Position numbers and translations under genes: made by a program. This document shows, one piece after another, positions 43,690 to 52,135 of a stretch of DNA of 64,000 nucleotides; within the stretch, counting starts at the first letter, position 1, and every line of letters starts with the position of its first letter. The notes beneath the pieces are model-generated. The model made no database searches. It had not been told where the DNA came from and was given only the letters and a program-made list of their open reading frames with translations. The DNA is taken from the NCBI GenBank assembly GCA_050951465.1, contig JBMNJC010000021.1:1-64000 (forward strand), given 5' to 3'. This DNA comes from JAAZHD01 sp012510895 (GTDB taxonomy: Bacteria; Bacillota; Clostridia; Caldicoprobacterales; DTU083).

Positions 43690-45069
43690 TTATTTCTTTT
43701 TCCCCATGCCTAAAGCCTGCAGTGCTTCAATCAAGGTACGCACTCCTGTTACCTCAAGGCTTGGATCCACTTTGGCCTTGAGTGCACTGTATGGAATGAC
43801 TGCCCGGCTGAAACCCATCTTTACGGCTTCCCGAAGGCGGTGTTCAACCTGAGAAACCCCCCGGACTTCGCCTGCCAGGCCTACTTCTCCTATTACCGCT
43901 GTATAAGGGTCTACGGGAGAATCCAAATAACTGGAGGCCAGTGCTGCCGCCAGCCCCAAGTCTACTGCAGGTTCAGCGACCTTTATGCCCCCTGTGGCTT
44001 TTACAAAGGCATCACAGCCGCTAAGGGGCAGCCCTACCCGCTTTTCCAGCACGGCTAATAAAAGCTGGAGCCGGTTATAATCAATTCCGTCTGCAGTGCG
44101 CCGGGCATTCTGATAATTGGCGGTGCTGATTAAGGCCTGAATTTCGACCAAAACAGGCCGTGTGCCTTCCATAACAGGCACCACTACACTGCCGCTGGCA
44201 CCGGCCGGCCTTTCTGACAAAAACAATTCTGAGGCATTTGGAATGTCCCTAAGCCCGCTGTCTCCTATCTCATAAACTCCTATTTCCAAAGCCCCGAATC
44301 GGTTTTTCACTGCCTGCAGAATTCGATACTGAGTATGCCTTTCACCCTCAAAGTATAAAACCGTGTCCACCATATGTTCAAGAACCCTGGGACCGGCAAT
44401 GGCGCCTTCCTTGGTAACATGACCTGCTATGAATATAGCAGTGCCTGTATTCTTTGCCATTCTTAAAAGTTGGGCCGCACATTCCCTCACCTGCACCACG
44501 CTGCCCGGAGCAGAAGGGATTTCCGGCAGGTAGACAGTTTGAATTGAATCAACAATCAGTATCTGAGGCTTTATTTTATTTATATACTCCTCAATCAGCT
44601 GCATGTCGGCTTCTGCCACCACCATGAAATCCCGGGCCAGGGCATTTAAGCGCTCTGCGCGAATCCGCACCTGCTGCGGGCTCTCCTCAGCACTGACATA
44701 GAGCACAGGCCCTTTTGTTTCAGCTACCCTTGCGGCTAATTGAGTAAGCAGTGTGCTTTTGCCTATTCCCGGATCTCCCCCGACCAGCACGAATGATCCG
44801 GGTACAATGCCGCCGCCCAGCACTCGATCCAGTTCCACGGAACCGCTTTGGTACCTGGGTGTTTCAGTAAAACTCACCTTGCCTACGGAAACAGGCATAG
44901 AAGAGGTACCGGCAGAAACACCGATACCTCGCTGGCTGGTTTCTTCAGGGATGATCTCTTCCACAATGGTATTCCACTCACCACAGCTGTTGCAATAGCC
45001 TGCCCATTTAATCGAGCGGGTACCGCAGGATTGGCACACCCAGACGATATTTTTCTTCTTTTTAGCCAT
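43690..45069 (-). CDS. radA: DNA repair protein RadA
   Basis: A 459-residue RecA-like protein: a C4 zinc finger (VCQSCG, CNSCGEW) at residues 11-33, Walker A GGDPGIGKSTLL, the RadA KNRFG motif (VKNRFGALEIG) and a C-terminal Lon-protease-like domain (IKVAEPAVDLGLAAALASS, GEVGLAGEVR). It drives branch migration in recombinational repair. It follows clpC in the ctsR operon by 35 nt. Confidence 0.97.
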   Translation of the reverse strand: MAKKKKNIVWVCQSCGTRSIKWAGYCNSCGEWNTIVEEIIPEETSQRGIGVSAGTSSMPVSVGKVSFTETPRYQSGSVELDRVLGGGIVPGSFVLVGGDPGIGKSTLLTQLAARVAETKGPVLYVSAEESPQQVRIRAERLNALARDFMVVAEADMQLIEEYINKIKPQILIVDSIQTVYLPEIPSAPGSVVQVRECAAQLLRMAKNTGTAIFIAGHVTKEGAIAGPRVLEHMVDTVLYFEGERHTQYRILQAVKNRFGALEIGVYEIGDSGLRDIPNASELFLSERPAGASGSVVVPVMEGTRPVLVEIQALISTANYQNARRTADGIDYNRLQLLLAVLEKRVGLPLSGCDAFVKATGGIKVAEPAVDLGLAAALASSYLDSPVDPYTAVIGEVGLAGEVRGVSQVEHRLREAVKMGFSRAVIPYSALKAKVDPSLEVTGVRTLIEALQALGMGKKK

Positions 45070-45104
45070 AACTTCTCCTTTGTCTGCTCACAGACGGGTT
45101 ATAT

Positions 45105-47546
45105 TTACACAGCAGCTGCTTTGCTGAATGTCAGTTTCCCATCCTTGAAATCCACTTTTACCTTATCTCCAATCTGGATTCGTCCGGCCAGAATCTCCTC
45201 AGACAAGCTGTCCTCTATCTTGCGCTGGATAACCCTGCGCAGGGGTCTGGCCCCGTATTCAGGATCAAATCCTTCCTTTGCCATAAAGTCGAGGGCTTCG
45301 TCTGTAACCTCCAGGTAAATATCCTGCTTTGCCAAGCGTTTGGATACATTATCAATCATGAGACGTACAATCTTTTTCAGGTCTTCATCATCCAATTTAT
45401 GGAAAACAATAATTTCATCGATACGGTTCAGGAATTCAGGCCTGAAGGTTTTCTTCAGCTCTTCCATAATGTTTTCCTTCATCTTTTCGTACTCACCGGC
45501 TGCCATGTCATCGGATGGAATAAAGCCGATATTTCTTTGTTTTCTGATGTTCTGTGCTCCTACGTTTGAAGTCATTACTATTACGGTATTCCGCATATCC
45601 ACCGTGCGGCCGTGGGAATCGGTCAGACGTCCGTCTTCCAATATCTGCAGGAGAATATTAAAAACATCAGGATGAGCTTTTTCAATCTCATCAAAAAGTA
45701 CTACTGAATAGGGCTTCCTTCTTACCTTTTCCGTTAATTGTCCCCCTTCTTCATAACCTACATATCCCGGAGGGGATCCTACCAGACGTGAAACCGTATG
45801 CCTCTCCATATACTCAGACATATCAATGCGTATCATGGCCTCTTCGTCTCCAAACAGTGCCTCCGCCAATGCTTTGCAAAGCTCGGTTTTTCCTACACCG
45901 GTAGGCCCCAGGAATATGAATGAGCCGATCGGCCTGTTGGGATCTTTAAGCCCGGCCCTTGCCCGGCGGATGGCCCTTGAAACTGCCTTTACCGCTTCGC
46001 TTTGTCCAATTACCCGGCTGTGGAGGATTTCTTCCATATTAAGAAGTCGTTCTGTTTCCGATTCAGTCATCTTTTTCACCGGTATACCGGTCCAGCTGGA
46101 AACAATTTCAGCAATTTCTTCTGAATCTACGGTTTCCGACTCTCCGGCAAATTTCCTGTTCCAATTGGTTTCCCTTTCCTTAAGCTGCTCTTTTATTTTT
46201 TGTTCTTCATCACGGATTTTGGCAGCCTTTTCATAATTCTGATTCATGACTGCTTCTTCTTTTTCCTTTTGAAGGTTTTCCAGTTTTTCTTCCAAGGCCT
46301 TCACATCCGGCGGAGCAGTATAGGATCTCAGCCGCACGCGGGATGCCGCCTCATCTATCAGGTCGATGGCCTTATCAGGCAGATACCGATCGGTAATATA
46401 GCGGTCTGACAATTCCACCGCTGCCTTAATGGCTTCATCTGTAATGCGCACCTTGTGATGGGCTTCGTATTTGTCTCTGAGACCGAATAAAATTTTTATC
46501 GCTTCCTCCGGAGTCGGCTCTCCTATCATTACCGGCTGGAAACGGCGCTCCAAAGCAGCATCTTTTTCAACATGCTTGCGATACTCGTCCAGGGTGGTAG
46601 CTCCGATAGCCTGAATCTCTCCTCTTGCCAGGGCAGGCTTCAAGATATTGGAAGCATCGATTGCACCTTCAGCTGCCCCTGCTCCAATTATGGTATGCAT
46701 CTCATCTATAAAGAGGATCACATCGTTTGACCTGCGAACCTCGTCCATCATGTTCTTCAGGCGTTCTTCAAATTCTCCCCTGTATTTTGAACCTGCAACC
46801 ATAGCGGCCAAATCAAGGGTAACAATTCTTTTGCCCTTTAAGAGCTCCGGTACATTGCCTTCATGAATCTTCTGAGCAAGACCTTCTGCTACTGCGGTTT
46901 TACCCACACCGGCTTCCCCTATGAGCACAGGATTGTTTTTGGTCCGGCGGCTGAGTATCTGTATTACTCGTTCAATTTCCTTGTCACGTCCTATAACCGG
47001 ATCCAACTTGCCCTCAGAAGCCATAAAGGTCAGATCCCTTCCAAACTGATCCAGGGTAGGTGTATCAGACTTCCTTCTGGGGCTGTTCTGGCCGGTTTCT
47101 GTTCCCTCTTCCTTCAGAGCCTTAAGTACTTCCTCTCTGACACGCTGGGCATCTATGCCGGCATCCCGGAGTATACGGGCTGCAACGCCTTCGCCCTCCC
47201 TTACAAGGGACAGCAGAAGATGCTCGGTGCCCACATAGTTATGCCCCAGATTTCTGGCTTCGTAAAAGCTGAGCTCCATAACCCGTTTAGTTCTCGGGGT
47301 ATACCCGAATCCTTCATTGAAGTTAAAATTGCCTTCTCCTATCAGATTCTTTACAAGTTCCTTAACCTTATTTGCATCTATTCCTAAACCTATTAATACC
47401 TGTGCTGCCAATCCTTCTTCTTCTCTTAAAAGGCCCAAAAGCAAATGTTCTGTTCCCACATAATTATGGCCCAAACTTCTTGCTTCTTCCTGAGCAAATA
47501 TCAATGCTCTTTGAGCCCGTTCCGTAAATCGTCCAAAAAACGCCAT
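45105..47546 (-). CDS. clpC: ATP-dependent Clp protease ATPase subunit ClpC
   Basis: An 813-residue class I Hsp100: two N-domain repeats (EARSLGHNYVGTEHLLLGLL; EARNLGHNYVGTEHLLLSLV), AAA-1 Walker A GEAGVGKT, a UVR-type middle segment (NYEKAAKIRDEEQKIKEQL), AAA-2 Walker A GPTGVGKT, and a C-terminal D2 domain (FDPEYGARPLRRVIQRKIED). It unfolds substrates, including McsB-phosphorylated ones, for ClpP. It is under CtsR control in the ctsR-mcsA-mcsB-clpC operon. Confidence 0.98.
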   Translation of the reverse strand: MAFFGRFTERAQRALIFAQEEARSLGHNYVGTEHLLLGLLREEEGLAAQVLIGLGIDANKVKELVKNLIGEGNFNFNEGFGYTPRTKRVMELSFYEARNLGHNYVGTEHLLLSLVREGEGVAARILRDAGIDAQRVREEVLKALKEEGTETGQNSPRRKSDTPTLDQFGRDLTFMASEGKLDPVIGRDKEIERVIQILSRRTKNNPVLIGEAGVGKTAVAEGLAQKIHEGNVPELLKGKRIVTLDLAAMVAGSKYRGEFEERLKNMMDEVRRSNDVILFIDEMHTIIGAGAAEGAIDASNILKPALARGEIQAIGATTLDEYRKHVEKDAALERRFQPVMIGEPTPEEAIKILFGLRDKYEAHHKVRITDEAIKAAVELSDRYITDRYLPDKAIDLIDEAASRVRLRSYTAPPDVKALEEKLENLQKEKEEAVMNQNYEKAAKIRDEEQKIKEQLKERETNWNRKFAGESETVDSEEIAEIVSSWTGIPVKKMTESETERLLNMEEILHSRVIGQSEAVKAVSRAIRRARAGLKDPNRPIGSFIFLGPTGVGKTELCKALAEALFGDEEAMIRIDMSEYMERHTVSRLVGSPPGYVGYEEGGQLTEKVRRKPYSVVLFDEIEKAHPDVFNILLQILEDGRLTDSHGRTVDMRNTVIVMTSNVGAQNIRKQRNIGFIPSDDMAAGEYEKMKENIMEELKKTFRPEFLNRIDEIIVFHKLDDEDLKKIVRLMIDNVSKRLAKQDIYLEVTDEALDFMAKEGFDPEYGARPLRRVIQRKIEDSLSEEILAGRIQIGDKVKVDFKDGKLTFSKAAAV

Positions 47547-47565
47547 ATTATACCTCCTTATCTTC

Positions 47566-48612
47566 CTATAAATTTAGTATCTCTCTCATTGCCCCTCTTA
47601 TAATATTGGCCCTTTCCACGTCCACCTCTTTGCCTTTCAGCCTGCCGCCGGCTTTTTTCATCACATTTGCCGGCTGCCCCATGGTCATTACAGCGTCTAT
47701 CTTTTCCAGGGCAACACCCGGAATAAGACCCATGCTTACTGCCAAACGTACGCTGGATATCAGGGACATAAATTCTTTCAGGCTCATGATCCTTGCATGC
47801 AGAAGCAAACCGCATGCCCGCCACAGCGAATCCTCAAACTGAATGCCGCCTGCCTGTCTGAGAGCCTTTCTTGCCTGACGCTCTTTATCGACAATCTGAC
47901 GGCTGACAATGGAGAGATTGTTAATAATATCTTCTTCAGTAGGACCCAGGGTAACCTGATTGGATATCTGATAAATACTGCCCAAAGCTTCGCTGCCCTC
48001 GCCATAAATGCCCCTGGCGGTAAGCCCAATTTTTGTTATGGTCTGCAATATGGCATTCATCTGATTGCTCATGGTCAGCCCGGGCAAGTGCATCATGACA
48101 GAGGAGCGGAGCCCTGTTCCTACATTTGTGGGGCAACTGGTAAGATACCCAAATTCCTCATGAAAGGCATAATCCACCTGCTCTTCTATCAGGTCATCTA
48201 TATAGGAAATTGTCTCCCAGGCCTTGGACAACTGAAATCCGGGAAGTACGCACTGCATTCGTATATGATCTTCTTCATTGATCATAACCGTAATCTCCTC
48301 ATTGGAATCCAACAAAATAGCAGATACCTCCGGATGCTCCATAAGATCCTGACTGGCCAGATGTTTTTCCACCAATATCTGCCGCTCTATTTCAGGTACA
48401 TCACTCATCTTTATATATGCAAACTTTATGCCGGCAAATCTCTGATGTCCGCTGAAGTCAAATATGCTGTTTCTAACTTTTTCAGCAACCTGCCTGGCAT
48501 GTTCAGGAAGCATTACAGTCGGAAAAGGAATATCAGCTATATTTCTGGCAAGCCTGATCCGGCTTGTAAGCGTAACATCCCGCTCAGGGCCTGCTTCATT
48601 CAGCCAATTCAT
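47566..48612 (-). CDS. mcsB: protein-arginine kinase McsB
   Basis: A 348-residue phosphagen-kinase-like protein: VTLTSRIRLARNIADIPFP, CPTNVGTGLRSSVMMHLP with the catalytic cysteine, and RARGIYGEGSEA-like TARGIYGEGSEALG. It phosphorylates arginines on misfolded proteins, marking them for ClpCP. ATG 48612 has GGAGGGG 6 nt upstream; the frame opens at 48636 within mcsA. It overlaps the mcsA end by 17 nt, consistent with coupled synthesis of kinase and activator. Confidence 0.96.
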   Translation of the reverse strand: MNWLNEAGPERDVTLTSRIRLARNIADIPFPTVMLPEHARQVAEKVRNSIFDFSGHQRFAGIKFAYIKMSDVPEIERQILVEKHLASQDLMEHPEVSAILLDSNEEITVMINEEDHIRMQCVLPGFQLSKAWETISYIDDLIEEQVDYAFHEEFGYLTSCPTNVGTGLRSSVMMHLPGLTMSNQMNAILQTITKIGLTARGIYGEGSEALGSIYQISNQVTLGPTEEDIINNLSIVSRQIVDKERQARKALRQAGGIQFEDSLWRACGLLLHARIMSLKEFMSLISSVRLAVSMGLIPGVALEKIDAVMTMGQPANVMKKAGGRLKGKEVDVERANIIRGAMREILNL

Positions 48613-49129
48613 TATTATCCCCTCCCTGGCCTCCATAAGACTCTTCCAGAGCTTTTATCATATCGCGCAGTTCCGCTGCTCTCTCATATGCCTCAACTTC
48701 AATAGCCTTTTTCAATTCCGATTTATACTGGGCTATCTGCCTCTTTTTCAGAAAATCAGTACCGGTTTTCCTGGGTACTTTTCCTGAATGATGATAATTC
48801 CCATGAATTTTTCTAAGCAGTGGTATTAATTCACTGTCGAAATATTTGTAACATTCCTGACAGCCGAAACGGCCTGCTTTCTTAAACTGACTGTAATTCA
48901 TGCCGCAAACCTTACATCTGGATTGGGCCGGTTTTTCAAAAGCCTGGTGGGGCTTCCCCGTTTCCATAAAACCTGCAATCAGGTCACTGATGGAAAAGGA
49001 TGGCATCTGCATGAAATCCTCCTGGCGTCCTGCACATTCTTCACACAGAAACAGCTCGGTCTTATGGTTATTAACTATTTTCATCAAGTGGACCGTTGCC
49101 GGTCTTTTTTTGCATTCTTGGCAAAGCAT
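48596..49129 (-). CDS. mcsA: McsA activator of protein-arginine kinase
   Basis: A 177-residue protein with zinc-binding CxxC motifs (CQECKK, CEECAG, CKVCGM, CQECYKYF) in the N-terminal 110 residues, and a C-terminal UVR domain (KSELKKAIEVEAYERAAELRDMIKALEE). It activates McsB and tunes CtsR. Typical length. It is the second gene of the operon. Confidence 0.95.
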   Translation of the reverse strand: MLCQECKKRPATVHLMKIVNNHKTELFLCEECAGRQEDFMQMPSFSISDLIAGFMETGKPHQAFEKPAQSRCKVCGMNYSQFKKAGRFGCQECYKYFDSELIPLLRKIHGNYHHSGKVPRKTGTDFLKKRQIAQYKSELKKAIEVEAYERAAELRDMIKALEESYGGQGGDNNELAE

Positions 49130-49179
49130 AGTGCCGCCTCCTCTTCCTCAATATTTAGATACCCTAAATAAAAGGGTAT

Positions 49180-49653
49180 TCACACTTTTTTGCTGTTCCA
49201 GGCCATAATAGCCGTTATCATGGATTTCAGAATACTTGCTCTGATATTATCCCTAAGGCTGGACGGCATATTAATGGCTTTATCTGTTACAGCCGACTCA
49301 ATTAAAAATGCGGTTTTATCGCTGACATACTTTTGGTCCCTCATACGCTGGATAATCTGCAGCGCTTTCTGTTCTGAAATGCCGGAACCTATTCCTTCCC
49401 TCAAAAGATAGTGCAGATAATCGTTTTTATCCACATCCAGCCGGACAATGCGGATATAACCGCCGCCGCCTCTTTTGCTTTCAATATAATAACCATGGTT
49501 TAGTGAAAACCTGGTTGCAAGCACATAATTAATCTGGGAAGGCGCACACTCAAAATAATCGGCCAGTTCGTTGCGCTGCACCTCCAACTGCCCTTCACTT
49601 TCCATAAGTAATGTTTTAATAAACTCTTCTATAACATCACTTAAACGTGCCAT
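49180..49653 (-). CDS. ctsR: transcriptional repressor CtsR
   Basis: A 157-residue winged-helix repressor of class III heat-shock genes: ARLSDVIEEFIKTLL start, RNELADYFECAPSQINYVLATRF (helix-turn-helix), the ESKRGGGGYIRI wing with its glycine-rich heat-sensing loop, and a C-terminal dimerisation domain. AAAGGGAGG lies 6 nt before ATG. It is the first gene of the ctsR-mcsA-mcsB-clpC-radA operon and has its own operator directly upstream. Confidence 0.97.
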   Translation of the reverse strand: MARLSDVIEEFIKTLLMESEGQLEVQRNELADYFECAPSQINYVLATRFSLNHGYYIESKRGGGGYIRIVRLDVDKNDYLHYLLREGIGSGISEQKALQIIQRMRDQKYVSDKTAFLIESAVTDKAINMPSSLRDNIRASILKSMITAIMAWNSKKV

Positions 49654-49670
49654 TCAATCCCTCCCTTTAT

Positions 49671-49724
49671 TTTGACTTTCTTTGACCTTCATATTTATTA
49701 TATCCCAAATTTCAAAATAATCAA
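49671..49724 (-). promoter_or_regulatory. ctsR promoter with CtsR heptad-repeat operator
   Basis: On minus, GGTCAAA-GAA-AGTCAAA (49687-49671) matches the CtsR box RGTCAAA-N3-RGTCAAA. Upstream lie TATAAT (49702-49697) and TTGATT (49724-49719), 16 nt apart, so the operator covers the transcription start. It predicts autorepression of the whole operon and release on heat shock. Confidence 0.88.
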
Positions 49725-49771
49725 TAGTTTTATATTATTGAATTTTGCATTTATGATTTCAACAAAAACTA

Positions 49772-50429
49772 CTAACAGTCGATATCCAACTCTTCAGCCG
49801 ATTCTTCCCTGGTCACAGACTGAACTGCCCTTGAGATCGTCTCCCAATCAAAGCCTCTTCGCTGCAGAGCCTGCCCGATTTTTGCCATGCGTTCCCTTAC
49901 AGGCAGATTATCATATTTTTTTCTGTATTTCTCTGCCAGCCTTAAGGCCTGCCGAAACTCTTCTTCTTCGGTATAGCCCGATAAAGCATCATTCAGAACT
50001 TCTTCCGAAATTCCTTTGTTCTTCAGCTCACATTCAATTTTTCTTCTGCCGGCCGGCTGCCCACGCTTCCTGCTTTCCACCCAGGATACGGCATATTCCC
50101 GGTCATTGACAAACCTGTATTCTTCCATTCTGGCCGCTGTTTCTTCGATTATTTCTGGTTCAAAACCCTTTCTTCCAAGATAATCAGATAACTGCCTCCT
50201 GGTGCGTTTCTGATATCCTAAATAACGCAAGGCCAAATCGAAGGCAATTTTACGGTCCGACTCCCGCTTTTTTTTCCATAAGTTCGCTTTCCTCTAATTC
50301 CATATGAGACTTCAGACTATGTCTGGCAATGACCTCTTCATGAAAAGAAAAGGTTCTGCCGTCATCCATGGTAAGCTGATAAACCTTTCCCTTCCTCGGC
50401 TGAGGTTTGATGGATAATATGATCGGCAT
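49772..50429 (-). pseudogene. recX: RecX regulator of RecA, split by a frameshift at an A8 run
   Basis: Two frames together make one RecX. The 5' part (ATG 50429, AAGGAAGAG upstream, stop at 50250) encodes 59 residues starting MPIILSIKPQPRKGKVYQLT, with DDGRTFSF as in RecX N-termini. The 3' part, continuing as RESDRKIAFDLALRYLGYQ to the stop at 49772, holds the RecX three-helix repeats (RTRRQLSDYLGRKGF; GRRKIECELKNKGIS; RMAKIGQALQRRGFDW). The frames meet at eight A residues (T run at plus 50268-50275); removing one A restores a continuous protein of about 217 residues. Either a sequencing error, a real null, or slippage at the run. RecX limits RecA filaments. It is one of four neighbouring broken genes. 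Confidence 0.85.
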
Positions 50430-50466
50430 TTATCGCTCTCTTCCTTTCAGGGTTTATACAGGCTTC

Positions 50467-51364
50467 CTACATATCAGAGCCGGGATTTAAAAGCTGCCTG
50501 GCATTCCAGTAGGCACCGTATATACCTGCATTGTTTCCCTTCTGTGCCGGCTTGACAATAGAGTTTTTAAAACTGGGTATTACGTTCCTTTTAAGCTTCA
50601 GGCGGATTTGATCGAATACATAGGTTTCATTTAATATTCCTCCGCCCAGAATAAAGCAAGGAGGATTAAAAATATGAGATAAGGACACCAGGCCCCAAAC
50701 CACTTCATCTATCCAGGAATCAATGATTTCCCGTATTTTAGGCTGATTAAAGTACATAAAAATCTCCCGGCCGTCCATTTGTTTACCGGTTGCCTTCCTT
50801 ACATTTTCAGTTAGTGCACGGGTGGAGCCATACATTTCATAACATCCTCTTTTACCGCAGACACAGGGTTTCCCATTGGCATGAGTCACCATATGCCCGA
50901 ACTCCCCGGCTATTCCATCAGCGCCGCGGTAGATTTCTTTTCCTATGACAATTGCTCCCCCGATGCCGGTTCCATAGGTCAGGCAGATAAAATCATTGTA
51001 GTTCCGCCCTGCCACCAAAAAAGGCTTCACCTATTGCCGCAGAGTTTACATCATTATCCACAGCCACGGGCAGCCCGGTTCGCTCCTTAAGGATTTGACG
51101 CAGCGGAGTGCCGGTATAGCCCGGAAAAGCTTCAGTGGCAAATACAATTCTTCCTGTCCTGGCATCCACCTGACCTGAAGTACTGATACCTACTGCATGC
51201 AGCGCCTTGTGGGAGGAAATAATGCCGCACAGCTTGTTTATGAGTGAGTCAACACCCTTATATGCCTCAGTATCAGTCTCAGAAGTGGACAGCAGTGTTC
51301 CCTGACTGTCAAATAATCCTGTTTTAATGGATGTGCCCCCGATATCCATAGATAAAACAGACAT
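50467..51364 (-). pseudogene. ROK-family sugar kinase, frameshifted
   Basis: The first frame (ATG 51364, AGGGGGAGC upstream) gives the N-terminal half: SMDIGGTSIKTGLFD (phosphate-binding loop), VGISTSGQVD, VDNDVNSAAIGEAFFGG, then runs out. The second frame carries GRNYNDFICLTYGTGIGGAIV, GEFGHM, the zinc motif CVCGKRGCYE and ILGGGIL. The join lies within 51011-51022; removing one base gives GEAFFGAGRNYND, the expected family sequence, and a kinase of about 298 residues. ROK kinases phosphorylate glucose, ManNAc or related sugars. Its place next to nanE suggests N-acetylmannosamine kinase. It follows nanE by 12 nt. Confidence 0.85.
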
Positions 51365-51376
51365 GCTCCCCCTCCC

Positions 51377-52070
51377 CTAATTATGCCTTATGGCTCTTAC
51401 AAAACGCTTTGTAATCTCCATAGGGCGGGTTATGGCACTGCCGACAACTGCCGCAAATATGCCGGGTATGCTCATAACTTCGGTCAGAGTTTCCGGGCTC
51501 CATATGCCTTCCTTCTGCAATTATGGGCATATCCAGAGTGCTGCACAATTTTTCAATGAGATTGAGGTCAGGAATTGAAATATCCCTGGTCTCAGGCGTA
51601 TATCCGCAAAGAGTTGTTCCTATTATATCAAAACCCAGCTCTTTGGCCTGCACTGCATCGGAATATGTGGCACAGTCGGCCATGAATAACTGATCAGGAT
51701 ATTTTCTGCGTATGGCAGGAAAAATCTCAGCTATGGTTTTCCCGCCGGGACGTCTCCTCGAGGTGGCATCCATGGCAATTACATCAACATCTGCTTTCAC
51801 CAGCTCATCAACTTCATCCATAGTCGGTGTTATGTATACATCGCTGTCAGGGTAGTCTTTTTTAATGATTCCGATGATGGGCAGATTAACTGTTTCTTTA
51901 ATGGCTTTAATGTCACTGACCGTGTTGGCGCGAATCCCTGAAGCGCCGCCCAGCATGGCTGCATAAGCCATGCGGGACATTATGTAAGAGCTGTGCAAGG
52001 GCTCTTCCGGAAGAGCCTGACAAGATACTATCAGCCCGCCTCTGGTTTTATCAAAAAATCCATGACTCAT
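51377..52070 (-). pseudogene. nanE: N-acetylmannosamine-6-phosphate 2-epimerase, frameshifted near the end
   Basis: The main frame is a NanE TIM barrel: GGLIVSCQALPEEPLH, GGASGIRANTVSDI, LPIIGIIKKDYPDS, DVIAMDATSRRRPGG, MADCATYSDA, GFDIIGTTLCGYT. After MPIIAEG it departs from the family, but the neighbouring frame continues with IWSPETLTEVMSIPGIFAAV and VVGSAITRPMEITKRFV to a stop at 51377. Removing one base at 51509/51510 (GGAAGG to GGAGG) restores it. NanE converts ManNAc-6-phosphate to GlcNAc-6-phosphate. GGAGG precedes the ATG by 7 nt. It precedes the ROK kinase in one operon. Confidence 0.88.
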
Positions 52071-52135
52071 AACAATACCTCCGCAACTTCTACTGAATAC
52101 AGTTTATAACAAAACACAGAAAACATAAATAGCAG

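Noticed and set aside
47797..48705. A 302-codon open frame on the plus strand opposite mcsB
   Set aside because: It is the antisense shadow of the strongly recognised McsB and McsA coding region; its composition is Tyr/His/Ser-rich noise and it has no ribosome binding site.
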